Positions 13,111-24,500 of a stretch of 64,000 nucleotides of DNA are shown one piece after another; the stretch's first letter is position 1; every line of letters starts with the position of its first letter. Where the stretch lies: positions 3,098,835 to 3,162,834 of the forward strand of contig NW_001865039.1 of assembly GCF_000002865.3 (NCBI RefSeq), given 5' to 3'. A program made the translations under genes and the position numbers. The notes beneath the pieces were generated by a model. That model worked only from the letters and a program-made list of their open reading frames with translations. It ran no database searches and was not told the origin of the DNA. This DNA comes from Monosiga brevicollis MX1 (taxonomy: Eukaryota; Opisthokonta; Choanoflagellata; Craspedida; Salpingoecidae).

Positions 13111-13256
13111 CCGCCATCCCAGCTACCCAAATCAACGACACTGGTCCTAATGCTGCGATCCTTCCTGGTGCCTTGCCAAGACCAGCCCAGTCACAGGACG
13201 TCGAGCGGAGCGGGTGAACAACAACAGCGCAATGACCATGAAAAAATAATGAAAAA

Positions 13257-13259
<3 letters not shown>

Positions 13260-13323
<64 letters not shown>
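13260..13323. repeat. (CA)n microsatellite
   Basis: About 32 uninterrupted CA units in a divergent intergenic region. Confidence 0.95.
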
Positions 13324-13327
<4 letters not shown>

Positions 13328-13688
13328 TTGTTTTGTCAGCACCCGCGGAAAAAACTGTTGTATTTCCATGGCTTGAACAGCTGTTGATTGACAACCATAA
13401 CGATAACAACGCTAAAGTGGATGTTGTTGGTATTGTACGGGAATAATATCGTAGTTATGGCTTGGTCTAAACGCTGGTTCTGCAGACACACGGTGGAAAG
13501 CTTGTGCAGAGGAAAGCCGAGTTATCGTCGCTCCGGTTGCTGTTGTTGTAGCCACACAGAATGATCAGAAGTCAAGTTTTGTGGCCTTTGCCGCTGACGC
13601 CGGAACGTGTCAACTCGTGTCCTCTTTCATGCTGATGTTGGGTCCGGGATGACACTTGGTGTCGCGTGTTTGGAGCACAGCACGGCAC

Positions 13689-13726
13689 CATCATCATCAT
13701 CACCACCACCACCACCACCACCACCG
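13689..13726. repeat. (CAT)n/(CAC)n trinucleotide run
   Basis: CAT units pass directly into CAC units. The His-rich open frame over it is judged to be chance. Confidence 0.8.
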
Positions 13727-14021
13727 GTCCTGGTGTTGGGCACGGGTGTCCCTTCCCACGCATTATCATCCACTCGACCAGGCGCGAGACTCCGATCTTG
13801 TGGTCCAGACGCTGCGTTGTCTGCCCAACGTGACCAGGTGCTTGGGCAACAAACAGAGCTGACGTCAAAGGTTCCACCACCGTTTTGAACGTTGCTCGAC
13901 ACCAACGGAACCCGCCGCGGCTTGCAAAGGCTGGTGTCCAGCTCAAGACCAAAGTGCCAAGATCTTGATCTTGGGCCCTTGCATTTGCTCGCGTCCTTTA
14001 GATCTTGAGAGTGGTGACATA

Positions 14022-15127
14022 ATGGCAGACGAAGCCGATGTCAGTGTGCAGGCGCTCAAGTCACGCGTTGCTCAATTAGAGAGTGACCTGCGCGTGAGCC
14101 AATTCACCATTCAACAACTCGAGGCAGAGAATGCTGCCTTGACCAAGAGCCTTGGAGATCCGCAACAACATCCCACCGGCCATGCCAAGAAGAAGAAGAA
14201 AAAGGGCGGCAAGAAACTTAGCGGGGGTGCTCGCACCAGCAACGAGGGCCTTCGCGCAGCCGGCGCATCCTCTGCGGTACGCCTTGCCTTCTCCCGTTGC
14301 CGTCATTCGTGTTGGCCGCATTCGGCCCGTGCGCGCTCAGAGCAGATGTGCTGTCGCCACACACGTGTTGGGTTGGGCACCTTCACTGATCATGTCTTGT
14401 GCAATCTCCTCGTGCAACTTTTCCAGGTGACCACCGAGGCGGCAGGCATGGAGCCCGTCACGTACGAGGCCATTTTGGAGGCGTTTCCCAACATCCGCCT
14501 CTCCGAGGTTCTACGCGCCGAAAAGAGCTTTTCCGAGGCTGATATCAATTCGGATGGTCTCATTGACGTGGCCGGTACGTTTGCCACGCCATGTCTCGTT
14601 CCTCAGCTCTCAGACGCACAGTCGGCGTCTTTCAACTCATGCATCCCGTTGCTCAATCGATTACCTCCTTGACCTCTGCCTCTTCTGCCCGAACTCGCCA
14701 GAACTCGACAAGTGGCTCAGCAAGGAGGGACTCATCTTCAGCGTCAGCCAAGTTACAGCTATCCTCCTTACGATGGACCTCGATGGCAACGACAGTGTCG
14801 ACTTTATGGAGTTTCTGACCGTTTGCCAGGTACGGATTGAGTTTTATCCCTCTAGACGCCATTGCATCAATGTGCACAACCCTCCTGGCTTGTGCGCCTG
14901 TGCCTTGGGTCTCTGGCTAAACCTTCCATCTCGCTTCACAACCTTGCGTGCATTGGCCAAATTAGTCTTTGAAAAACCCGGAACAGTTTAGCGACGAACA
15001 CAAGGACATGGCTCCTACCACGCAGGCAGCCTTTGCCACCATCCGTCGCAACTTTATCCCCAACCGGCGCGCCTCCAAAGAGAGCGATCCCAACCTAAAC
15101 AAGTCAACCACCTGCTCAATACAATAA
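14022..15127 (+). CDS. EF-hand protein with coiled-coil start and C-terminal CSIQ box
   Basis: Four exons: 14022-14276, 14427-14574, 14702-14829, 14966-15127; 230 residues, phases close. Residues about 5-45 form a heptad-rich coiled coil (ALKSRVAQLESDLRVSQ), followed by a Lys-rich stretch (AKKKKKKGGKKL). Two EF-hand loops follow: DINSDGLIDVAE fits the calcium-binding consensus fully; DLDGNDSVDFME keeps the acidic ligands but has Asp where the consensus has Gly at position 6. The last four residues, CSIQ, match a CaaX prenylation box of the farnesyl type. Family knowledge would make this a calcium sensor; the lipid box and the basic patch suggest membrane attachment, which is inference. The partner is unknown. 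Confidence 0.8.
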
Positions 15128-15530
15128 GACACAGCAGATGCCTGCCGCTCAACGTTCAACGTGACGAGACGTGACCTAGATAGATGAGCAGCGGCTGATC
15201 ACCACGCTCAAACCAGCAACAACCAATAATAATTCACATGATAGTACACTAGCACATGGCTGTCGCCGCTCCTCGACCATCCGTTTGTTCAAGCCCCCCC
15301 CCCCCCCCAAAAAAAAAACCATCCGCATGTTTGTATTCCCACCACGGTGAAAAAGACATGTAGAATGTTGCTTCAGATGACAAGCCTGACCCAGAGCCCA
15401 ACTTGATGGGAGACATGGTACAAGTTGGAAGTGGAAGTTTGACGATGAAGACGGTAGAGAGGGGGACAGGAAAAAGACTGAAAAAAAAGTATCTTTTGCA
15501 GATCGAGACAAGGCTCCGACCGGTCAATTC
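15128..15530. other. Convergent spacer, EF-hand and eS7 genes
   Basis: Holds both 3' UTRs. A C run followed by an A run at about 15294-15318 marks low complexity. No gene seen. Confidence 0.6.
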
Positions 15531-16436
15531 TTAGTTGCGGAATTCAAAGACAACATCCTTGCCAGTCAGGGTCTTGTAGACCTTGACGAAGGTATCAAGA
15601 CGCTCCTGGGAGGTGTTGCTGTCCTTGTGCAGGTGCACCTTGTGCAGGCGGGAACCATCGGGGCGGAAGCGGATGCGCTTGCCGGTGATCTCGTGGGGGT
15701 ACACGAGATCATCGAGGATGGCCTCATGCACGGCCGTCAGAGTTCGGCTAAAGTAGGAAAAAATTCAAGGGTGAGAACGACTCAACAAGTGCCGCAAAAA
15801 CTCGAGCAACTTGTTTTCCAACACCCGATGCAATGACTCAAATCACGAAAATTTGAGAGCAAAAGAACCATACCTGCGGGGACGCTGCTGCTTCAGCTGG
15901 CGGGTGTTGCGCGACTCTTTTCGCACAATCTTGCGCTGCACCACACGAAGCATACAGGGAAGAGCAAGGAATGAGGGAAAAAAAGAAAAGGCCCTCACGT
16001 CGGAACAATGTGCTTGATGCATTGTGCCGAAACAAAAATACCATGCTGGCAGTCAACACGGCATGGTTTGTGTTCGAATGCGGGTGACTCGTGACAAGTT
16101 GATGGTCTGGCACGATTTGCGCAAACAAAATTAAAGCCATCATACCTCTGCCATGATGACGACCTGCTTGTTGGCAAACTTCTTCTCAAGCTCGTCAATC
16201 AGGCTGCGCTCCTTGATCATCTTCTTGTACAAGGGCAGCTGGGGGACGGGCACGAACACCAGGACGGCACGCTGGCCCTCACCGATGTCGACCTCCTTGG
16301 CGGCGCAGATCTGCACCTCGCGGAGGGAAGCCTTCAGCTTCTCGGAGCTGACCTGCAGCTCGTACAGAGCCGTGGCCACGGACTCCTCGAGGCTATCGGG
16401 GTCGGCCTTCTTGATCTTGTGGCGAGGCGTCACCAT
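15531..16436 (-). CDS. RPS7: 40S ribosomal protein S7 (eS7)
   Basis: Three coding exons: 16436-16146, 15935-15874, 15747-15531; 189 residues, close to the roughly 190-194 usual for the family. Segments typical of eS7 are plain: [52 protein letters not shown], then [18 protein letters not shown] and the end [12 protein letters not shown]. It is a structural protein of the small ribosomal subunit. A splice acceptor (CAG) sits four bases before the ATG, so a 5' UTR intron is likely, as is common in ribosomal protein genes. It is divergent from the Ral gene with about 900 bp between the two starts. Confidence 0.95.
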
Positions 16437-17348
16437 GTTGCCTGCGCCCAAAAAACAACCAGCAGCCGTCCATGGCACCATCAACACACCAATGAGTACA
16501 TTATCTTTGATACAACCTTCACGTGGTGGAGCAATGGTCAACAACAGGGCAGCCAGGGTGCCAAATCTGTTGGCATTATAAACAAAGCTGCCCTGGTCCT
16601 TCAACTAGCAAGAACAGGCAGAGCTGCCGCGCCGAAGAGCGCGCGCACGACCAGCTCTCGGGGTCGGCGGTGCTGGACCACGGCGGGCGAGACGAGAAGC
16701 ACAAACCGGCTGCAGAGATATAGAAAAGTGAGGGTTCAAATCTCCAATCGATGATGTGTTGGGGTTTTTTTCACCACCTGGTTGACCGGCGCTTGCAAGC
16801 CGAAATTGTCTTACCACTTGGTAGCACTTCGACAATGTCATACAAATATACGAATGCAGTGACGATTCTTGAATTTGCAACAGGAACAAAGGGGTCAAGT
16901 GAGAGAGTGTGCTGTGGCAAAGGGGGGCGGATGTGAAAGGTTTCGTATGCGCTAAACTGCTTTGAGCAGTACCCCCTTTTATTTTTTTTTTTCTGCTGTG
17001 AACTATTTTTTCGGTGGCGCGATTGACTTGGAGTTGTTCCTCGTTCCAGACCGATTTGGATCATCTGTCAGAAGGTAAGGCATAGGAAGACAATGAGAGA
17101 TCGCTTGGGGGTGTTTGCTGAAGTGTCTTGAACGTTGACACGCGAAAAAGAGGCATGTCCTTTTGAGATGGGCGCAGAACAGCGCGGTTCGGTTAGCGTC
17201 ATCAGCCTTGGGCACAGCTCACCTCGGTTGGCCTCGTGTGGTTTTGCAGGTCGTGGCAGGCCCAAGTTTGAGCCCCAAACTGTTGACTTGAAGCCTTTCT
17301 TGAACGCTTCAACGTTCCATTTGTCACTTTGAATCCAACATCATCAAC
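16437..17348. promoter_or_regulatory. Divergent promoter region, eS7 / Ral
   Basis: The starts of eS7 (-) and Ral (+) face away from each other across this stretch, so both promoters and the eS7 leader exon must lie here. A T run sits at about 16979-16992. No specific binding site could be named. Confidence 0.5.
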
Positions 17349-18578
17349 ATGGCACCCAAGGGAGAGCTGCACAAGGTGATTGTTGTAGGTGATGGCGGTG
17401 TGGGCAAGTCTGCCCTCACGCTCCAGTACATGTATCAAGAGGTAAGCGCCACCTTGCCCTACCCTCTGACCTTCCTCTGGGCGTGTGACCCAGGCCGATG
17501 ACACTGTGTGGGCAAAGACCGGCAGTAAAGGAGGGCGATAAGGAGAAGGGGAGGTAGGAGCAAGCAAGGCTCCCGCCCAAGGCTGACTTGTTTCTGGGCT
17601 TGAACGTTTCGTGGTTGCAGTTTGTGGAGGATTACGAGCCCACCAAGGCGGATAGCTACCGTAAGCAGGTTACCATCGATGGCGAGGAATGTGCCGTCAA
17701 CATCCTCGACACGGCTGGCCAGGTGCGATATGCCATCTGCTTCAGGATCAACCGTGACACCTTTCCAGTCCCAATGTCTCTGTACCCAGAACGAGTTTTC
17801 TAACTCATGTTACTGTTACTACATCTTGGTGCGCAGGAGGACTATGCTGCTATCCGTGACAATTACTTTCGCGGTGGCGAGGTGAGCTGGATGAGCAAAA
17901 GGGGAGGGTGATTGGCAAGGGATTTAGCGTCATTGGACATGTCGCATGCAGTCGTCGAGTCTCATGCCCTGGGCAAATGCATGGCGCAGGGGTTTCTTTG
18001 CGTGTTCTCGTTGACGGAGACGCCAACCTTTGAGCACATGGATGAGTTCCGTGAGCAGATTGAGCGCGTTCATGAGGGTCGTCGCATGCCCATGATCCTC
18101 GTGGGTAACAAGGCTGACATGACAAGCGAGCGTCAGGTTTCTGCGGACGATGCACAGGCCAAGGCCAGCCAGGTACACGCGTGCTTGCTTTGCTTGCTTT
18201 CCTCCTTGCGCCTCGTGGTGGGGCTCAGATCCGCCATTGTTCTGCAACGTATCCATATCAAATGAAATGCAACTTGGCCCTGGTGCGCTTGTCTGATATT
18301 TTGGCATGACGTGGCGCGGCAGTGGAATGTGTCTTATCTCGAGACCTCGGCCAAAACCAACCAAAATGTGGATGAGGTGCGCCTTTTCTAGTCCACTTGA
18401 TCTCATGGCTTCGACCCATACCATGTTGGCCATGCTCATGTGCAGCATGCGCACTGCTTGGTTTAAATGGCAGGCGTTTCTGAACTTGACCAAGCTCATC
18501 AAGGCGAGCAAGCTCAGTAGCGGAGCCCCAGCCAAGAAACCCACCCACCGCAACAAGAAGAAATGTGTTATTCTCTAA
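17349..18578 (+). CDS. Ral-type small GTPase
   Basis: Six exons: 17349-17441, 17621-17722, 17837-17881, 17990-18172, 18323-18376, 18474-18578; 193 residues, phases close. All GTPase motifs are intact: P-loop GDGGVGKS, the effector stretch [14 protein letters not shown] that is diagnostic of Ral, switch [22 protein letters not shown] for guanine recognition and ETSAK. It ends in CVIL, a CaaX box whose final Leu favours geranylgeranylation. Ral switches act on exocyst, RalBP1-type effectors and membrane traffic. The Gly and Gln needed for GTP hydrolysis are present. The C-terminal hypervariable part is short and Lys-rich ([10 protein letters not shown]). Confidence 0.95.
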
Positions 18579-19022
18579 ACCAGCTTGTGTTTTGTTTTTT
18601 GTGACGTGCTGTCAGTGCCGGACGGCGCACCTCTGTCCTTTTCCTTTTCAAGTGTTCTGTTCCTTATCGTGCAGCAGCCTTGCTGCGAGGGTCAACAAAC
18701 AGCCCTCCGCTTCCACCCCATCATCAAGGGGCATGAGTGGAAAGCGCTTGGTCGTTATCCTCTTTGTGCTAATGCGCACGCTGTGCGTTGCGCTCTGTAC
18801 CCCCTGCTTGGGCCGTTTGGTTCTCTGGCGACGCGACGCGATCTTCGGCGTGCTGACAATTCAGATTGTCCTTCAAATTGAGCAAAAGAAAAGCAAAGAA
18901 CAAACACACACACAGTAACAACAACAGGAACAACAGTAAGAAGACAGCGGTGCGAGCTGTCAGTTGCAACGCTAGGTGGCAGAGGCAAAGTCTGGTTCCT
19001 TCATCTCTCCTGAAACGCCACA
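18579..19022. other. Spacer, Ral to dehydrogenase
   Basis: Same-strand intergenic region holding the Ral 3' UTR and the start region of the next gene; includes a short CA run near 18904. No gene seen. Confidence 0.6.
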
Positions 19023-20430
19023 ATGCTAGCAGGCAAGGTCAGGACACAACGTGTAACGCGGATCTTTGGCGGTTGCGTGTCTTGTTGGGCTCAATTGGGC
19101 TGATGGGGTGAACGAGCGTAGAATATACTCGTGACTGGCGCGAGCTCCGGCATTGGCTTGGCGACGGCCCGAGTGCTGGCAACGCATGGCGCGCGTGTGG
19201 CACTCACGGGTCGCAATGAGGAGGCACTGCGCTCTGCGTTGAAGGGACCAGGTGCTATTGCGATCCCGGGTGAACTCACCAAGGTCTGGGCTATAGTTCC
19301 ATCGGCGTCGTGGGCCAGATCTTGATGTGCGCGTGTGCCGAGGAGAAGCATGTCTGGCGCTCACATGTCTGGCACACATGTCTCACACGTCTGGCACTCA
19401 AATGTGTTACTTTTGTTTTTTGTTTTTTCGGTCCACATGTAGGCAGGCGAATGCCAGCGGGTGGTTGAAGCTGCAGCCTCGGCGCTGGGGTCCCTGCACG
19501 GGCTTGTCAATTGCGCTGGTGTGCTCAAGGTCTGTTGACTTGAGGGGACTCACATACCAAGCAGGCTACTCTGCTGACCAACGACGGTGTTGCTGGGTTT
19601 GTGGACATGATGTCTTTAGGGTGGCGCGGTGGGCTCGCCACAGTTCAACCTTCAAAATTACCAGGACAATTTTGCCATCAACACCCAAGTGGTATTCGAG
19701 ATGATGCAGGTTAGTCAGTGGCTGCGCTTAGCCTTGTTATGACCACTGACTCGTGAACTCACAAGGTACCATGCGCCCCTCGCGCTGTGCGCTTCAATTT
19801 TGATAGCATGCTGTCCCGCACCTCAAGGCCACTGCACCGGGTACAGCCGGATCATCCATCATCAACGTCACCTCCGTCAACGCCAAGCAGTCATTCGCCG
19901 GTGAGACGAGGTTCCTCGCATCCAGGACCGTCCCGTTGTGATTGCAATACGTGGTTTTCGACTGACCATGGTGGCCTTGGCCCGAGTCCTTTAGCCTGCG
20001 CAGCCTATTGTGCGTCCAAGGCAGCAGCTGATATGCTGACACAGTGCGCCGCCGTGGACTTGGCGGAGGAGGGTATCCGCGTCAACAGCGTCAATCCTGG
20101 CGTGATTGTGTCCCAGTTGCAGAAGCGCGGGGGCCTGGACGAGGACCAGTACGCGGCCTTTTTGCAGCGCTCAGTCGACGTGACCCATCCTCTCGCCAAG
20201 TTTCGAGGCAAGGTCAGTCTGACTTTTTTTTTTGCTCTGCTTCGCGCTCGCATGGTTTACATAGTTTCCTGCAAAAACACTACATACACGCTGTGCTCCC
20301 ATTGCTCTAGATTGGACAGCCCGAGGAGGTTGGGGAGCTCATTGCCTTTCTCATGTCAGATCACGCCTCCTTTATCACGGGCGAGTGCATTGCCATTGAC
20401 GGCGGCCGTCAACGTCTTGGCGCCCGATAA
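19023..20430 (+). CDS. Short-chain dehydrogenase/reductase (SDR)
   Basis: Seven exons: 19023-19037, 19122-19283, 19443-19529, 19620-19709, 19807-19900, 20004-20212, 20311-20430; 258 residues, phases close. The first coding exon is only 15 bp (MLAGK). Classical SDR landmarks are all visible: TGASSGIG nucleotide-binding loop, LVNCAGVL, the strand INVTSVN with the catalytic Ser, YCASK with catalytic Tyr and Lys, NSVNPGVI after it, and the C-terminal segment [13 protein letters not shown]. It is therefore a NAD(P)H-dependent oxidoreductase of the 250-residue classical type. The substrate cannot be told; carbonyl reductases, xylulose reductases and acyl-carrier-protein reductases share this pattern. 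Confidence 0.9.
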
Positions 20431-21540
20431 GCTATGTGTTGTTGTTGTTGTTGTTGTTGTTGTCAGACATTTGGTACTTTCCATTGCGCAATCCATCCAG
20501 TTGTCAGCATCTGACAATTTCGTCGTCGAAGCAAGGTTGTGTCCACACAGAATGCACCTTTCTATCGAACTCAGCGGTCAACTTTTTCATCCGACTCTCG
20601 GAAGTATAGTATGTACTCTCTTTTTATAACAAGACAATGCAATCTTACTTCTGACAAAAGACCAAAAGACCAAAAGACCAAAGAGAAGACCAAAGGAAAA
20701 ACCCCTGTGCAAAGGGCGCCAAGGCACGGCGTTGGTTGCCCATGCACACGGCGCTACGACCCCAGAGGCTCCCCTGTTTTCGTGTCATCCTCCCGACATC
20801 CATCAGTCTGGTGCGCGTCACCGTCGTACCGCGAGATCAACCTGGGCAACGTGATCGCCTTGGTCCCGCCTGTCCGTGCGCTTGTCCATGCAGCCTTCTC
20901 CCCCATCCCCCCCACCCTATTTTCTTTGTTTTCCCCGTTTAGTGACACATTCAGCGCACACGCGCGCGTGAGGCTTGCGATCCGTACATGCACGCATTCA
21001 CGACTCGCACCCAAGCGGCTGTGAGCCACACCATCTCCCCCAACGCAAGCTGCGGCACATATTATTCTGCTCCTGATCCTTGGCCTTTCTTTGCCGCCCT
21101 CAGTCTCTCCCTTGATCCCACGAAAGAGTCGCGGCAACGCCACGCTTCTGCCTGGGTCTTTTGACTTTAGATCTTGCTTGTTCAGTGCAGCCGCAAGGGC
21201 ACTTGTCCACCGACTCAAGCTCGACTTTACATGTTGGTACTCACCCCCACGGTCAACCGCACTGCCATTACAACTTAACAGCAAGCACAGGCGCAGTCAG
21301 TCGGCCAACATTGCATTTCTGTTTTCCCTTGCTTCCAGCACAGGTGCACACTCGCAGCGAGGGCTCCAGCAAGCCGCGACGATAATGTGCCGACCTCGCG
21401 CTCACTTCAACTTGTGTTTGGGCACCATGCTTCGGCCCTAGGCTCTGCTCGCACAACCTTGACTGCTACGTCAACCGAACCAGCCACTGCCACCCCTGCT
21501 GCCCGCATCTTTGTTGGAAGGCGCGAACGACCTGGCCAAC
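20431..21540. other. Spacer before BAR-I/LWEQ gene
   Basis: Begins with a GTT trinucleotide run (about 20437-20465), then a short minisatellite of AAAAGACC units (about 20655-20697). The rest is C-rich on the + strand and probably holds upstream exons or the 5' UTR of the next gene: an open frame runs into the ATG at 21541 from about 21470. No separate gene recognised. Confidence 0.5.
20655..20697. repeat. AAAAGACC minisatellite
   Basis: Three to four near-perfect copies of an 8-base unit, the last ones degenerate. Just downstream of the dehydrogenase gene. Confidence 0.75.
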
Positions 21541-24500
21541 ATGCTGCGCGCTTTCAAGCACGCCCAGAATCGGATGCTTTCCGAGGGCGAACTGCGCAAT
21601 GTGCTCTTTGAAATCAAGCGCGTTCGCGACCCCATGGCCTCCCTGAGCAAGCACAGCAGCATCACCGCCACGTAGGACCAGATGGCTCCCTGCCCGCTCC
21701 CCCTTCTTGCAGCAGCACGCGCCGTGCTTGCTCCGTCTCCCCGCTGCCATTGCACTTCCGCCGCCCGTCTCACCTTGGAACACCCGTGTTGCATGAGCCC
21801 AGCGAATTGACCAAGTGGTCGACCACGCAGACGAGCCAGATCCATGAATTTATTGCAGCCATGTGTAGCGCCGACACGGACATGACCGACGCTCTCGAAG
21901 AATTCATTGCTGGTATGCTCGTGGTGGCATACCCGCTGCCGTTCTTCTATGATCCTTTTGCTCACAAGTCCCATCTCCTCTTCGCTTAGCCTATGAAACT
22001 TACTATGTCCATTGGAAGAGTATCCTCAGCGAGCGCAAAGAGTACAAGGGTGCGTAGGCTCTTGCCATCCTTCCTTGCCGCGCTGGCTTTTGGGTTGGTA
22101 CCTCATGAGCTCACCGCAATTTCATCTTTGGTAAATGTGCATTGCCATCATGCTTTGATTTGGTTGACTGGTCTTGGAACAGCCTTGGAGGTAGACTACC
22201 ACCGCGCCGAAAAGCACGTGGAGAGCATCCGCAAAAAGTTCGAATCGGCTGCCAAAAAGGACGGAGGGGACTTGGACAAGCGTACGTGCCGCTGTATTGT
22301 TCTTCAAAAGGAGTAAAACAATGATTACAGCAACAATGCTCCTCTCATACCGCACAAACACGTATCCCGTCTGCACCCTCGACAGGCATCAAGGATGGTC
22401 AACTGGCCGTTCCGGAAGAGGAGGACGACGGTGGTCGTCGGGGCTCCATGAGTCGCCGACGTTCCCACGGCCCATCCATGGGTGAACTGACCGAGGCCAT
22501 GCGGCAGCGCTCTGCCATCCTCGAAAAGGTATGATGGTCTCTTGGCGCATTGCCTCGTGTGGTCTTTACCTGCCTCATGTGCACGACTCGTCACGCATAT
22601 TGCTCGGCTCCCCAGCTGCAAAATAAACAAGTTGAGGTCGAGCGCGAAATGCATCAAGAATTGCGCGAAGGCTACTTTCGCCTGATGTAAGCTTCGGGCT
22701 CAGGCAACGGGCTTGCAAACCAACCCGCCGTTGCCCACGCTGCTTCATCAGGCCTAAACCCATGCCCACTCACTGCCTGCTACCACGCGCTTTATGGGGG
22801 CAGCGAGGCCAAACTCAAGTTTTTTAAGACACTATCCACCATTGCCAGTCAACAGCTCGAACTTTGCGGCTCGCTCAAGTCTGTCAAGGGCCGCAGCGAG
22901 AAAGAGGGTGCCGTCTTTGAGTATGAGGATTTTTGCAATTCCCTCCCGGAGATCAATACCGTGTGGTGTGACGGTGAGTTACCTGTCCTCTTCAGCAGAT
23001 GAGACGGGTTGTTCTGATGGCACATAGCACCCAAGCAAAGCCCTGACAGGCCCTCGTCACCTTTGCCGGACAAGTTTCGCCCCATGCTTCCCGCCTGACC
23101 ACCTTGTGCATCCTCTTTGCATTCATCTTGTCGACCAGGTGACAATTTGGCCAACACACTCAAAGTCGAACGCACGGCCGCACGCGAAGCGCTCGAGTTT
23201 GAGAAGACGGACCACCAAAAAGCGGTGCAAGCGCTAAATCACAAGTATGTTCGCCTCTTTTGGCTTTCGCCGTCGTGACAGCCCAACTTTGACCGGAAGC
23301 TTTCGGGCACCAGACAGCGCTCATCCTCTTTGATCCGGCTTGTCCAGGCATCAAGAGGCCTTGCAAGAGCTTCGCACACGCTTGGAGCAGGTGCAACGGG
23401 AGCACGAACAACTGCTTGCTTCCCTCAAAAGCTCCGCTGAGGAAAAGGAGATGTCTCTGCAAGATCAAGTAAAATCTCTTAACGTCCAACTCGCTCAGTA
23501 TGTCCGCCAACAGCTAGCTCACCAAAAGCCCCCTCACCTCCCTCGCCCCATATTCCTCCTGCTCTCGCCCTCAACACGCGGTGCTTGCACTCGGCCTTGC
23601 TGCACAGAACCAAGACGTCACGTGACAGTTTCAAGTCAGGTCTTGAATCACTGCTTGAGCAGCTTGGCGCGACGGTGACTAGCACCGCACATGTCATCAA
23701 AGAAGACCCCATTGTGACCGCGGCTGACAACTGTCAGCACACACTGGATCGGCTTCAAGAGCTTGTAGGTGGCCCGATCCGCCGTGCCCCCTTGACACTG
23801 GCACCTCAAGCTCACGTGGCGTGTGACCAAACGCCGATGTTGCCTGTTTGCCTTGCGAATAGGGACAAAAGGAGCATGATGGTGCAGCGTCATTGATGCG
23901 CAAAGTCACCGTGTTGGCTGGTCTGTTGGGGACCACGATCGCCAGGGCTCATGCAATCACGGGAGTTGTGCCCCCAGAGCGCGGGCATGAGCTATTGGAG
24001 CGTCTGCCACCGCTCGAGCCTGCAGCTGCCGCTTTTTTCACCCAGTTGCAACAAGGTGTTGTCTTTGCCATTCTCTCGTCCTGTGGCAAATCTTACCCTC
24101 GCTCGCCACCTGTCTTGGTCCCACCAAGGCCGTCTCACGGCTCCATGATGGGCTTGCACGATGTATTCGGGTGAATGGCAGTACTATCTCAAGGCGCGGA
24201 TCACGACAGCCAGCTCATGGTACCCATGGATGCTGGTACGTACTCTGGTGGGGACGTAGACTCTTGATGCATGCGTTTGAAACTCACTGCCGATGCTTGG
24301 TGCCCACGTTGCAGTCATCAATCTACAGGCCCCCCTCCGGCGTTTGCACGCGACTTTGGCCGCCTGTAGTGCCGGCGGTGGTGCCCTGCCGACAGATACG
24401 GAGAATCAGGTTAGCTTTTCGTTCAACGTCTGCGGGGCAAGGCATATTCAATCCTACCTGACTGGCCTTTGCCCGGCTGCTGCTCAGGTCACCCGGGCCC

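Larger units (their letters stand above)
13111..14021. other. Divergent spacer with microsatellites
   Basis: Between the PLAT gene (-) and the EF-hand gene (+). Contains a CA run and a CAT/CAC trinucleotide run. The region just before 14022 is a likely 5' UTR. No other gene seen. Confidence 0.55.

Noticed and set aside
13572-13952. His-rich and Asp/Val-rich frames near 13.7 kb
   Set aside because: They are produced by CAT/CAC trinucleotide units, on both strands, with no splice context.
20655-20697. Possible CRISPR-like or regulatory array
   Set aside because: The AAAAGACC units are contiguous with no spacers and are too few; a simple minisatellite explains them.
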